64,000 bases of DNA from NCBI GenBank assembly GCA_028280635.1, contig JANQLM010000019.1, positions 1 through 64,000 on the forward strand, read 5' to 3'. This DNA is from Halieaceae bacterium (GTDB lineage Bacteria; Pseudomonadota; Gammaproteobacteria; Pseudomonadales; Halieaceae). Both the position numbers and the translations under genes were made by a program. Positions 27,835-36,609 of the stretch are shown in pieces (within the stretch, counting starts at the first letter, position 1; each line of letters begins with the position of its first letter). The notes beneath the pieces are model-generated. The model did no database searches, had not been told where the DNA came from, and saw only the letters and a list, made by a program, of their open reading frames with translations.

Positions 27835-29145
27835 CTATCTGACGACCCTTCTAACACCGATGACTCTAGACAGAAATGCGGTGATGATAAGTGCTACGAG
27901 GAAGTAGAACCGTCCACCTGAAAACGCATTGACCATAAAGCCGCTAATGATTAATGAAGCAAAAAACGGATATAGGAGTATGCCAAGCATTTGGTTTCTA
28001 CGAGAACTCAAATATAAATAGCCACTAATCCAACCTAGAATGGCACCTTCCAGCAGTAGACCAACAAGCCCAAAGTCAATATAGGCGTCACCAAGAAAGG
28101 TCTGATATCGGCCCGGCCTGGGGTTTACGGTCGCAATTGACACCATATCGAAATCTACGAGGTCAAACAGTGAGAGGAACTTGAAGATAACGAAGAACTG
28201 TTTGACACCATGGGTTCGATCTTCAGCATTGAAGCGATCAATGAGATAGGAAAACTCCGCAGTTCCCTGTACGAGATAGTCCACAAGCCAGAAAAACACG
28301 AAGAAGGCATTTCCGATGATTGGCATTGCGACAAGATCAAACAACGTCTCGGAAGGCTTGATGAAACTGTTAAGCGACGTGAGCTCAAGATACTGCTGTT
28401 TGCTGCCGAAAATCAGCTCAACTCGGTCAATAAAAAGGAATCCTCCAACAGCAACAATGGCGATCGCGAGCGCTGTCATCAAACGTGGATACGGAACGAG
28501 CCTGGCTCCTGCGTCGGATGGAAGGCTTAAGCTCTTGCCAGCCAATGAAAAGAAAAAGAACAGGAAAGTAAATGCAGCCGCCCAGCTTCCACCGAGCAGG
28601 AACCCCTCAATGGCAGGGTAGAGGGAAATAGCGACGGCGAGCCGCCGAGTTGACCGACGGATGTCGCTCCAGAAGTAGATAAGAAATACTATCAGTGGAT
28701 AGGTGAATCCTATAAAGAGTGCAGCGAGCGCGCCGACCATACCGGCCTGACCGACTTCCGCCACGCCGTAGTCATAGCTGAGCGTTTGTAGACTTAGTCT
28801 TAGGGCGGCTGAGCCCTGCGACAAATCGAAACCTCTAATATAAAAATTTGAAACTATTCGAGCGAGAACACCTACCAGTGAGATTACAAGGAGAAGCCAG
28901 AAAAGACGCCTGCATTTACCATCGAATTCCGGGGCCAGGTAACGCTCGCCCGGAGGAGTGGTAAGTGAGCACGCCAGGATACTGGAAACACAGAAAACGG
29001 CGACGAATGCCCATATCACTAAGACGCCGGCCAGCGAAGTCAGGTCGTAGCCGAACGGGACGACTATGTACAGAAAAAGAAGGGCAAGCGCGAAATTGAA
29101 TACCAGGCTATGTGGACTGAGGAGTAGCCCTTTTCGCAACCGCAT
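27835..29145 (-). CDS. Wzy-like O-antigen/oligosaccharide repeat-unit polymerase
   Basis: Polytopic membrane protein (436 aa, roughly eleven hydrophobic segments). It resembles repeat-unit polymerases: a large periplasmic loop between late membrane segments contains SIATVNPRPGRYQTFLGDAYIDFGLVGLL, and the N-terminal half carries FYIRGFDLSQGSAALRLSLQ, a pattern seen in Wzy proteins of oligosaccharide repeat units. Low GC matches its neighbours. It is convergent with the asparagine-synthase-like gene and is read after the GT4 gene in the same direction. The other polymerase candidate in the window (13318-14646) belongs to the separate exopolysaccharide operon. Confidence 0.75.
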   Translation of the reverse strand: MRLRKGLLLSPHSLVFNFALALLFLYIVVPFGYDLTSLAGVLVIWAFVAVFCVSSILACSLTTPPGERYLAPEFDGKCRRLFWLLLVISLVGVLARIVSNFYIRGFDLSQGSAALRLSLQTLSYDYGVAEVGQAGMVGALAALFIGFTYPLIVFLIYFWSDIRRSTRRLAVAISLYPAIEGFLLGGSWAAAFTFLFFFFSLAGKSLSLPSDAGARLVPYPRLMTALAIAIVAVGGFLFIDRVELIFGSKQQYLELTSLNSFIKPSETLFDLVAMPIIGNAFFVFFWLVDYLVQGTAEFSYLIDRFNAEDRTHGVKQFFVIFKFLSLFDLVDFDMVSIATVNPRPGRYQTFLGDAYIDFGLVGLLLEGAILGWISGYLYLSSRRNQMLGILLYPFFASLIISGFMVNAFSGGRFYFLVALIITAFLSRVIGVRRVVR

Positions 29146-29170
29146 AGCGATTTCCTATCTGTTACGCATG

Positions 29171-30340
29171 CTATGAAGAGCTAGCAGTGTTGCTGCTTCT
29201 ATCCGAAGCTAAACACTTCGAGACGTAAGCGGACAGCTCGTTCTGAAATTTTGCCGCTGAAAAACGGCTGGCGTTTTCTAGCAGCCTACCCTGTTCGAAG
29301 CAGTGTTCTTGCGATTCAAACTCCCCTACGGCACGGCATATTGCTGAACTCGTTTGCTCATGGAAATAGACGCCCGTTTTTCCAGGGACCACGGTCTCTA
29401 GCGCACCTCCCTTTGCGTAGCATATTACGGGAGTTCCGGAAGCCTGGGCCTCAACGGGGACTATTCCAAAATCTTCCTCCGCGGCATAAACGAATGCTCG
29501 AGCTCGCGACATTGTCTCCCTAACGACGTGGTCAGGTTGATAACCTAAAACCTCTATGTTCTTCGCCGCCGCCATTCGCACTTTCTGCATATCTGGGCCA
29601 TCACCAATGACAACAAGCTTCTTGTCAGGCATATCCGAAAAGGCCTCAACAATCAGTGGAATTCTCTTGTAGGGAACAAGCCTGGAACAGGTTAGATAAA
29701 AGTCTTCCTTGCTGGGAACAGTAGAAAAACCATTCAACTCGATTCCAGGATGTATCACATGCGCTTCTCGCCGATAGGTCTTGAAAATCCTTCTGGCAAT
29801 GAAATTTGAATTGGCAATGAAGTAGTCGACTCCAAGGGAGTTGCGGCAATCCCAATCCCTCATTCGACTGAAGACCCACCTAATGATGGCGCCTCGAATA
29901 CCTTTCTGAAGCCCGAGGCTATCGAGATACTCTTCTTGCATATCCCAGATGTACCGCATTGGGGAGTGGCAGTAACAAATGTGAGTTTGATCAGGTCCAG
30001 AGATCAAACCTTTCGCAACAGCAGAACTGCTGCTGATTATCAGGTCGTATCCCCGAAAGTCCAAGCTCTCCATAGCAAGCGGCATCAACGGTAGATACTT
30101 CCGGTAGCCCTTTGAGAATGGCAGCCGTTGTATAAAGGAAGTCGAGACGTTCTCCACGCCCAGCGCCTCGAGCTCTGAATCCTTGAGAAAACAGACGGTG
30201 CTAAACAGGTCTGCCTGTGGAAACAGTTTCAGCAGTTGCTGCAGAACTCTTTCAGCTCCACCAAGGTCCAGCAACCAATCATGTACTATCGCCACTCGAG
30301 CTTCTTGGAGTGCACGCTGGGAATTCGCTTCAGTCTCCAA
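29171..30340 (-). CDS. GT4-family glycosyltransferase (WbaZ-like)
   Basis: Cytoplasmic retaining GT-B glycosyltransferase (389 aa). Landmarks: VAIVHDWLLDLGGAERVLQQ near the N-terminus, ICYCHSPMRYIWDMQEEYL, FIARRIFKTYRREAHVIHPGI, KLVVIGDGPDMQKVR, and the E-x7-E region AAEEDFGIVPVEAQASGTPVI. The VHDWL...GGAERVL opening is shared with mannosyltransferases such as WbaZ, suggesting a mannose- or related sugar-transfer step in repeat-unit assembly. The start used is TTG 30340 behind GAGAGGG; a GTG 45 bases downstream is an alternative. Confidence 0.88.
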   Translation of the reverse strand: METEANSQRALQEARVAIVHDWLLDLGGAERVLQQLLKLFPQADLFSTVCFLKDSELEALGVENVSTSFIQRLPFSKGYRKYLPLMPLAMESLDFRGYDLIISSSSAVAKGLISGPDQTHICYCHSPMRYIWDMQEEYLDSLGLQKGIRGAIIRWVFSRMRDWDCRNSLGVDYFIANSNFIARRIFKTYRREAHVIHPGIELNGFSTVPSKEDFYLTCSRLVPYKRIPLIVEAFSDMPDKKLVVIGDGPDMQKVRMAAAKNIEVLGYQPDHVVRETMSRARAFVYAAEEDFGIVPVEAQASGTPVICYAKGGALETVVPGKTGVYFHEQTSSAICRAVGEFESQEHCFEQGRLLENASRFSAAKFQNELSAYVSKCLASDRSSNTASSS

Positions 30341-30346
30341 AGCCGT

Positions 30347-31714
30347 CTAAACCCTCTCTTCTGACACTTGTATGTCGTATCCATGTGCCTCGACCAGGGC
30401 TCTCGCAACCTTTGTCAGATTCTTGGGAGACATCACATCCTCACTCAGATACCTATCTCCTACCAGGCCAGGAAAGGATGTACGGAAAAGGAAGTCCGAC
30501 AGCTGACGCTTTTCCTCGCCACTCGCCAAGAACTCACCCTCATTGCAAGCATGGTTAACCATGCTTTCCAGAGAATCTCTATTGGATCGCATCGCTTGAT
30601 GGCGTTCGAGAAAATCGAGTGGACCATGACCGACCTGTAAAACCGGTATGTCACGAAAAACACACTCTACAGCAAGCGTACCAGTTATCGTTATCACTTG
30701 GTGCACTTTGCTGAGCACTTCCCCAATGCCGACGTCCAGAGGAAGGAGATGAACATTAGGTAGCTTGATCACGCGATCGAGGAGAGGGCCAAGGAGCTCA
30801 TATTTAGCTTTGGGATTTGCCTTGACAAGGACCTGCCAGTTTCGAGGAGCAACAGAGCTCAATTCTTCAATAAAGGCGCATTGGTCGTTGTATTCGCTCG
30901 CCCAGACATCAATATTTGATTCGGGTTGAAGCTGCATCGGAAAAAGCAGGGACTTTTTCGACGGAATCTGCGAGAGCTCAGTTTGATTTCTCTTCCATTC
31001 CTGTAGAGCCCGTTTCAGCCGCATATGCAATCGCAGCTTTGTAGTTGGGGATGGCGTGTTGAACCTCTCACCCGTGAAGAACCCTTGAAGCTTCCTGAGT
31101 TTCTGAGGATCGCTTACGGGCCGGCTGCTCAGTACGTTTTTGACGTTCCGCATATAAACTGGCGCGGAGTGATATGAAGCCACAGATTCGATCAACGACG
31201 TAACATCTGTTTCCGAATAGTCTTGAGCCCGGTTTAGAACCGGGCTCTTCCGATGATGCTTGTAAATGCAGAACCGACCAGGAGGATAACCAGGTGTACT
31301 TGGAGATAAATACGGGATGCCGAATTCCTCTGCCACGAGTGATGTCATTACTTCATGGAAGAGCGTAGCTTCCCCAACGATCAAGTCTGGATCAAGCTCA
31401 GAGAGCGCGCGACCGATGGCGTCCCAGTAATAAGGGTAGTGATCAGTAGATACACCAAAAAAACGCACCGCCCGGTCCGTTCGTGCAACATAGTTTAGCT
31501 TTTCTTTTCCTACGCAAAACCTTGGCTCGGAGCACCCTGCCAGTTCAGATTTTGGCGGGTAACCCAACCGGACGACCTTATCACCACACCTTGGGGCGTA
31601 GCAGTTGTTCTGCACGATCCAACTGGTCTCATAGCCAAATCTATCCTTTAACTCCCGAGCCAAAGCCAACCAAAACTCAGTCTTGTACCGGTTTTCCAGA
31701 AACGCAATCTTCAT
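30347..31714 (-). CDS. Capsule-synthesis-like GT-B protein
   Basis: A 455-aa soluble protein weakly resembling capsule polysaccharide biosynthesis proteins (KpsC/KpsS-like and surface-carbohydrate GT-B families). The C-terminal half shows the typical order: LLFPMQLQPESNIDVWA, a VLVKANPKAKY strand-loop where many relatives have KPHP, then VITITGTLAVECVFRDIPVLQVG, equivalent to the usual S-x3-E-A region. No other catalytic motif is certain. It precedes the GT4 gene by a few bases on the same strand, so it likely acts on the same glycan. The enzymatic role is a guess. Confidence 0.6.
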   Translation of the reverse strand: MKIAFLENRYKTEFWLALARELKDRFGYETSWIVQNNCYAPRCGDKVVRLGYPPKSELAGCSEPRFCVGKEKLNYVARTDRAVRFFGVSTDHYPYYWDAIGRALSELDPDLIVGEATLFHEVMTSLVAEEFGIPYLSPSTPGYPPGRFCIYKHHRKSPVLNRAQDYSETDVTSLIESVASYHSAPVYMRNVKNVLSSRPVSDPQKLRKLQGFFTGERFNTPSPTTKLRLHMRLKRALQEWKRNQTELSQIPSKKSLLFPMQLQPESNIDVWASEYNDQCAFIEELSSVAPRNWQVLVKANPKAKYELLGPLLDRVIKLPNVHLLPLDVGIGEVLSKVHQVITITGTLAVECVFRDIPVLQVGHGPLDFLERHQAMRSNRDSLESMVNHACNEGEFLASGEEKRQLSDFLFRTSFPGLVGDRYLSEDVMSPKNLTKVARALVEAHGYDIQVSEERV

Positions 31715-31827
31715 AACTCAGGATCTTGGTGGAGTTCTGCGGAGTCTAGGGCATTTCTTGCACAGATCATGCTTTCGTTTATCGTAGTAGCCTCTATTCA
31801 CGAGTTGAGCGTAGCTGGACCGGCATC

Positions 31828-32676
31828 ATGTTGAATCTTTCAAACATCATTGAGCCATTTAAGGAGTTCATATTTGCTAGCGGTTCTTTCAATTACCGGA
31901 AAATGCGACTTCTAGGAAGAATCCCTCGTTTCAGAAAGTACACTCCTAACCCAATGGAGCACCCAACTTCCTCTCCCAACGAGCCGATCTCAGGTTTGCA
32001 TCCATTGACTTTTGTCGAGAAGGCTATAACTGGTTTACGCCAATATGGCTACTACGATGGGATAGCCGTTGATTGCACCTTGCTTGACCATCTTCATGAG
32101 ATCGTAAAGTCGTCTCAATTTACGCCGAGAGATATTAGCAACCACCGAGACCAGAACCTATACAATATTGATCCATTGAATCTACAAAATCCCGGAGGCG
32201 CGTATCTCTACGCTCTGCTCAATCCGCATCTTAAACACCCGTGGCTGCACAGCTTCATATCTCAGAGCCTCGGCCCGGTAGCTAAAGCCTACCTCAATAG
32301 TGAGACCGTCAGTGTCAGCTCACAAATATGGGCTAGCTTTGACGACGGTGGACGCGCATACAACCCAGATTTCGGCTTCCACTACGACCTCGACGACTAT
32401 CGATTTCTGAAGTTCTTCCTCTACCTATCCAATGTGGATTCAGGCTCGGGTCCTCACCAGGTCGTTGAAAGTTCACATCAACATGACCACTTCTTTAGGT
32501 TCTTTAACAGAAGGCTGAGAGAGCATTCCCGCTATCTGGATGGCAAGACGATAAAGACCTTCGTGGGCAATGCTGGTACGTGTTTCTTTGAGGACACCTT
32601 ATGCTATCACCGGGGCGTGCGCCCCGAAGAACCTCGCCTGGTTTTCCAAGCCGAGTTCTGCATAAACGACTACTAA
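31828..32676 (+). CDS. Phytanoyl-CoA dioxygenase-like Fe(II)/2-oxoglutarate oxygenase
   Basis: A 282-aa protein with the double-stranded beta-helix oxygenase pattern: metal-binding H-x-D in FGFHYDLDDYRFLK near residue 190, the following FFLYLSNVDSGSGPHQVVESSH, and the distal histidine and 2-oxoglutarate-binding arginine in CYHRGVRPEEPRLVFQAEF. It would hydroxylate or otherwise oxidise a small substrate with Fe(II), oxygen and 2-oxoglutarate. PhyH-like genes sometimes sit in natural-product and glycan loci; here the substrate could be a sugar, an acyl group or a lipid carrier, unknown. It is divergent from the GT-B-like gene and convergent with the SDR gene. Confidence 0.75.
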   Translation: MLNLSNIIEPFKEFIFASGSFNYRKMRLLGRIPRFRKYTPNPMEHPTSSPNEPISGLHPLTFVEKAITGLRQYGYYDGIAVDCTLLDHLHEIVKSSQFTPRDISNHRDQNLYNIDPLNLQNPGGAYLYALLNPHLKHPWLHSFISQSLGPVAKAYLNSETVSVSSQIWASFDDGGRAYNPDFGFHYDLDDYRFLKFFLYLSNVDSGSGPHQVVESSHQHDHFFRFFNRRLREHSRYLDGKTIKTFVGNAGTCFFEDTLCYHRGVRPEEPRLVFQAEFCINDY

Positions 32677-32840
32677 GTCGTCAACGAAAACAAAGACTCC
32701 AGTGATTAGCAAAGCTAAACGAATCAATTGCAAGAATGGGCATTTGGCAACGCAGCACTGTCACGTATTTCTCTCATCTGCGATAAGTGGCTAACAGGAC
32801 GCCAAAGCGCTTGGGCTCCCAGCAACCTATGGATACCTTT

Positions 32841-33563
32841 CTACGCGGTGCTGCCGGCATCCACTGTTATTGTGGTGCCTGTTATCGATGCAGCCTCACT
32901 ACTCATGAGGAAGCCCACCGCCCGGGCAGAATCTTCTACGGTGGCCAACCTTCCCAACGCACTACGGCGCTTGATGGTTTCCAGCTTTTCACCCTGCAGG
33001 CTACTGGTCATTTCCGTTTGCATGTATCCAGGGGCCAACATGTTGACAGTCACCCCCATCCGACCCACTTCTCTACAGAGCGACCGGGTGAAGCCGGTCA
33101 TAGCAGATTTGCTTGCTCCATAGACTGACAGACCGCTGAAGCCCGTGTTTGCCATGATTGATGAGATATTAACTATGCGCCCCTCTTTATTCAGCATCAT
33201 CGGCCTGAGTAGGTACTTTGTTAGCAGGATCGGCGCCTCCACGTTAACCGCTAGTACCTCCCTAATATCCGATTCATGCATTGTCGCCAAAACGCCATCC
33301 GAGCCAATGGCCGCATTGTTCACAAGCCCGTATATGCGGCCGTAGGTATCCGAAATCCTCTTCGACAGACCGTATATTTCGGAGGTGTTAACAAAATCGA
33401 ACGCTTCAAAATGGACCTGATTGGGGTGCTCCGCCGCCAGTGCCTCCAGCATCTCGGTTTTCTGGCGACCAAGTGCGATGACATTGAAACCGTCGCGCAC
33501 TAGCTGACGAACGATTGCCAGGCCCAAGCCCCGTGTACCGCCAGTGACTACAACATAACGCAC
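32841..33563 (-). CDS. FabG-like short-chain dehydrogenase/reductase
   Basis: Classical SDR (240 aa), NAD(P)H-dependent. Landmarks: VVVTGGTRGLGLAIVRQL, VNNAAIGSDG, catalytic Ser in VNISSIMANTGFSG, YGASKSA, and GVTVNMLAPGYMQTEM. The pattern fits 3-oxoacyl-ACP reductases (FabG). It starts at GTG 33563. It is the last gene of a minus-strand cassette with a PseH-like acetyltransferase, an acyl carrier protein and an acyl-adenylating enzyme, so reduction of a 3-oxoacyl-ACP to a 3-hydroxyacyl-ACP is a reasonable proposal. A sugar-oxidoreductase role cannot be excluded. Confidence 0.85.
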   Translation of the reverse strand: MRYVVVTGGTRGLGLAIVRQLVRDGFNVIALGRQKTEMLEALAAEHPNQVHFEAFDFVNTSEIYGLSKRISDTYGRIYGLVNNAAIGSDGVLATMHESDIREVLAVNVEAPILLTKYLLRPMMLNKEGRIVNISSIMANTGFSGLSVYGASKSAMTGFTRSLCREVGRMGVTVNMLAPGYMQTEMTSSLQGEKLETIKRRSALGRLATVEDSARAVGFLMSSEAASITGTTITVDAGSTA

Positions 33564-33574
33564 GATTTGTTTTC

Positions 33575-34915
33575 CTAACGCCTCAGTTTGCCGGCATCAC
33601 TGGTTTCCAGATGCTCGCTGAATGTGACTAACGCTGGCCATTTGTGTTTTTGCAGTTTGGAAGCACAGTGCTGGCGAATAGCTTTCTTTAGCTCTACCCC
33701 AGAATCGCGATCTTGGTTCGACGGCACCACCGTCGCGGAGACTATCTGCCCTACAAGGGCGCTTTCCTTCGCCGTCACAACAACATCGTCGACGCCAGGA
33801 ACCTCCCTGATAACGCACTCTACTTCCTCCGGGAGAACTTTCAAACCACCCACGTTTATCGCGCCGGATGAGCGCCCCATGAAGACCACGCGATCACCTT
33901 CGATCCTGACGATGTCACCAGTATCGAAGAAGCCTTCCGCATCAGTGCTGGCCTCAACAGCTTCGCAGGTCGCCATAAGCTGGGTGCGAATCAACAGGTT
34001 TCCGTTGCCCCCAATCCGCAATTCCACCGGCCTCTCCTCCTGCAACCAGGTGGCGGGAAAGCCCGGCAACCCATCGCTTACTGAAAAGCCTACGCCTGCC
34101 TCTGTAGACGCATATATATGAACGATTCGCGCATCGCCGTACGCACTCCGGAGGGCACTGAGAATGGAGCCGTCAGCAATCTCTCCACCCAGGGTTATCT
34201 GTTTCAACCGGCAGTTCTTGATATCCCCTTGCATTATCAGTTTACGCCACATGGAAGGAGTCGCAGATAGTGCGGTCACTTTTTCGCGCACAAGCTCGCC
34301 GCAGCGCTCAACAAAGGCTCTTGAGCTACATTCCACCAGGGTTGCGCCAGAAAACAACGCCTGGAGAAAAACCTGGAGCCCGGCAAACCGATCAAATTCG
34401 TAGAGCGTCCCCCATACAAGGTCGCTCAGTTCTCCTTGCGATACGGACACGGAGCGCGTGAGCGTGTTTAAGGTATGGTCGATGAGCTTGGGCACGGAAG
34501 TCGTACCAGAGGTAGCAATCACCCAACGCGTCTCAATGCCAGCTCCGGAGTCCGCACCCGCACTCCCATCATCCGGGGTGCTGCTCGCCTCGTCGCCGCC
34601 GAGAACATCCGAGATTCCAGCTCTCTGAAGTATTTCACTCGAGTCATTCTTCGAGATCGACGAAGGCAGCAACAGTATTCGGCTGACCCACCCATCCAGC
34701 GCGACAAGGTGCAGGACAAAACTCAGCCTGTCCTGCGTTGATAGCGCAACGGGAAGATTGAAATAGCGGGAGTAATGCTGTCGAAGTGCTGTTGCTTCCT
34801 GTCGTAGCCTGTCTGAGCTCCATTCTTCGCCATCAAAGAGCAGCTTGAAGGTACTGCCCTCACACGAAAGCGCATCAAACAGATTCTTAGACTTCTCTCG
34901 AGGCATGATTGTCAT
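33575..34915 (-). CDS. AMP-binding acyl-adenylating enzyme (acyl-ACP ligase candidate)
   Basis: ANL-superfamily adenylating enzyme (about 446 aa). ATP-binding ATSGTTSVPKLIDHTL, IYASTEAGVGFS, FFDTGDIVRIEGDRVVFMGRSSGAINVGGLKVLPEEVE, and the C-terminal lysine in TSDAGKLRR at the very end are all present. It would activate a carboxylic acid as an acyl-adenylate and load it onto CoA or onto the ACP encoded immediately upstream. Length is short for an acyl-CoA synthetase, closer to stand-alone acyl-ACP ligases. ATG 34915 or 34906 are both reasonable starts; either overlaps the ACP gene end, implying coupling. Confidence 0.85.
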   Translation of the reverse strand: MTIMPREKSKNLFDALSCEGSTFKLLFDGEEWSSDRLRQEATALRQHYSRYFNLPVALSTQDRLSFVLHLVALDGWVSRILLLPSSISKNDSSEILQRAGISDVLGGDEASSTPDDGSAGADSGAGIETRWVIATSGTTSVPKLIDHTLNTLTRSVSVSQGELSDLVWGTLYEFDRFAGLQVFLQALFSGATLVECSSRAFVERCGELVREKVTALSATPSMWRKLIMQGDIKNCRLKQITLGGEIADGSILSALRSAYGDARIVHIYASTEAGVGFSVSDGLPGFPATWLQEERPVELRIGGNGNLLIRTQLMATCEAVEASTDAEGFFDTGDIVRIEGDRVVFMGRSSGAINVGGLKVLPEEVECVIREVPGVDDVVVTAKESALVGQIVSATVVPSNQDRDSGVELKKAIRQHCASKLQKHKWPALVTFSEHLETSDAGKLRR

Positions 34916-35147
34916 ATATGGAAACAAATTCCGACCAGGTGCGCGGGTACTCTGCGTTCTCCAGAGCAACAAACGGGTCGAAACCAAAGTCCTCTTCAAG
35001 CCGCGCTACGAGGAACGCAAATCCAATCGAATCCAGCCCGCATTCGAGCAACACGGTATCTGCATTCAACTCTCCAGTGAGTTCACAATCTGTTGCGTCT
35101 GCAGTTTCGATCAGAAGCTCTCGTATAACCGGTTCAAGTGATTTCAT
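34887..35147 (-). CDS. Dedicated acyl carrier protein
   Basis: An 86-aa acidic carrier protein. The phosphopantetheine attachment serine lies in LLECGLDSIGFAFLVARLEE near residue 38 and is followed by the usual acidic recognition helix and FDPFVALEN. It starts at ATG 35147, 5 bases after the PseH-like stop at 35152. It is distinct from housekeeping AcpP, whose motif is DSLDTVE. Embedded in a glycan cassette with an adenylating enzyme, an SDR and an N-acyltransferase, it probably carries a specialised acyl group for sugar acylation. The longer frame reaching 35297 is not needed. Confidence 0.88.
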   Translation of the reverse strand: MKSLEPVIRELLIETADATDCELTGELNADTVLLECGLDSIGFAFLVARLEEDFGFDPFVALENAEYPRTWSEFVSIYDNHASREV

Positions 35148-35151
35148 AGGA

Positions 35152-35736
35152 TTATCTGACTTCAATAAATTCAATTTTTTGGCAAGCTCTGGAAATCTGC
35201 TCGGGTAGACGATCGAGCATACTGTCGCGGCAATCAGCCCAACTATCCCTCGTAAACGAAAACTCAATGACTCGAAAGACGTCCTCCCCCCTGGCAACTG
35301 TCTTGGACCCGGGCGACTCAGACCATTCGAAATATCTGTTTAGTTTCAGTGCAGTGTGGTTCGATTCTATGACCTCACCAACCAGTTTATTCAGCCCCAT
35401 GCAGTGGAAAGCATATTCCAGACTGGCAAAATTCAGTACCAGCCCCATCCCTGGCCAAACTCGCTCTTCTCCTATGTAGCACCCCCACTTACAAGACTCA
35501 CCTTCCAGAATCTCAAAGAAATTCAACACCCCCACAGGTCGCCCATCCAGATGGATGATGAAGTACTTCCTGGCATTGTCACCTAACAATCCATTGAACC
35601 AGTTAAGCTGCTGTTCAGAGGAAATCACTGAATCGTCAAGACTATTCTGTCTGATCCTTGGCTTGTTTCTCCAGTTGCGCACTTGCTCGATGTCAGATTT
35701 CGTAATGGATACGAAATCGATCTTGGGCCCACTCAT
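35152..35736 (-). CDS. pseH: PseH-like GNAT N-acyltransferase
   Basis: GNAT-fold acyltransferase (194 aa) resembling PseH, which acetylates the 4-amino group of UDP-4-amino-4,6-dideoxy-beta-L-AltNAc in pseudaminic acid synthesis. Landmarks: EQVRNWRNKPRIRQNSLDD, SSEQQLNWFNGLL, VGVLNFFEI, the acyl-CoA loop region GLVLNFASLEYAF and MGLNKLVGEVIESNHTALKLNRYF. It is the only PseH candidate in the window, about 8.5 kb from the pseB gene, in a low-GC cassette with ACP, adenylating enzyme and SDR, so the donor may be an acyl-ACP or unusual acyl group rather than acetyl-CoA. A long hairpin lies 37 bases upstream. Confidence 0.82.
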   Translation of the reverse strand: MSGPKIDFVSITKSDIEQVRNWRNKPRIRQNSLDDSVISSEQQLNWFNGLLGDNARKYFIIHLDGRPVGVLNFFEILEGESCKWGCYIGEERVWPGMGLVLNFASLEYAFHCMGLNKLVGEVIESNHTALKLNRYFEWSESPGSKTVARGEDVFRVIEFSFTRDSWADCRDSMLDRLPEQISRACQKIEFIEVR

Positions 35737-35772
35737 AATCGCATTGCTTCCATCACACGCTTTGGACTGTAT

Positions 35773-35814
35773 CGACCCATCAGTTGTCTCCGTCGCTGAT
35801 CAACGGATGGGTCG
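35773..35814. promoter_or_regulatory. Imperfect long hairpin/inverted repeat upstream of pseH
   Basis: Arms CGACCCATC (35773-35781) and GATGGGTCG (35806-35814) pair perfectly, followed inward by one mismatch and four more pairs (GTTG / CAAC), with a 14-base loop. There is no T-run, so a terminator is unlikely; an operator or a leader structure for the pseH cassette is possible. Confidence 0.5.
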
Positions 35815-35908
35815 GGAGTTTGGCGCTATCATCATCCCAACGTCCTGGAGCCAGGTCTGACCAACAGAAGACTGAGAATTCCTGGACAGAGCAAGTACTT
35901 CTATCAAT

Positions 35909-36496
35909 CTACCCCATCAAGTGCCCAAGTTTTCCAGCCTTGGTTGCCAGGTACTTCTGATTATGGGGGTTGTGTGGGGTCTCCAGGGGCAGTCGCTCCA
36001 GAACTGCAAAACCCAGTTCCTCCAGGGCCTGCACCTTGCGCGGATTGTTTGTCATCAGCCTGAGGCGCTCAATACCCAGGTGCTCCAGCATGGGCCTGCA
36101 GATTGAGTAGTCGCGGAGGTCGGCACCAAAGCCAAGCGCTTCGTTGGCTTCCACAGTGTCTGCGCCATCGTCTTGAAGCCTGTAGGCCTTGATCTTGTTA
36201 ATGAGCCCGATACCACGTCCTTCCTGCCTGAGGTACAGGAGCGCGCCGCGCCCTTCCGTCGCTATTGCCATCAGAGCTGCATGAAGCTGCTCGCCACAGT
36301 CACAACGCAGGCTGAATAAACCATCTCCGGTAAGGCACTCAGAGTGGAGTCTCGCCAACACAGGTTCTCCGTTGGCTACATCGCCGAGAGTAAGCGCTAC
36401 GTGCTCCTTGCCCGTTTCCGGGTCTTCGAAGCCATGCATATCGAACACGCCCCATTGGGTGGGGAGGCGGCAGCTTTCAACGTAACGTACTGACAA
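35909..36496 (-). CDS. ribA: GTP cyclohydrolase II (stand-alone)
   Basis: Opens the imidazole ring of GTP at the start of riboflavin synthesis (195 aa). Zinc ligands are in [15 protein letters not shown] near residue 54, and the catalytic region [20 protein letters not shown] and the C-terminal [16 protein letters not shown] are intact. It starts at TTG 36496, which aligns with the usual N-terminus; no ATG fits better. It sits away from the other rib genes (46.6-52.6 kb), whose RibBA has lost the zinc cysteines of its own GTP cyclohydrolase domain, so this copy is probably the functional enzyme. Confidence 0.95.
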   Translation of the reverse strand: MSVRYVESCRLPTQWGVFDMHGFEDPETGKEHVALTLGDVANGEPVLARLHSECLTGDGLFSLRCDCGEQLHAALMAIATEGRGALLYLRQEGRGIGLINKIKAYRLQDDGADTVEANEALGFGADLRDYSICRPMLEHLGIERLRLMTNNPRKVQALEELGFAVLERLPLETPHNPHNQKYLATKAGKLGHLMG

Positions 36497-36609
36497 TCTT
36501 GGGGTTTTCCAGTTATGGATTGGAGGCTTGTGTGCCCTGAGGGCGCGTAGTGTATCAAGCTGGTGGAGTGATTTGAATCTGGAGTATGTTTCCGATTCGC
36601 AATGATGGC

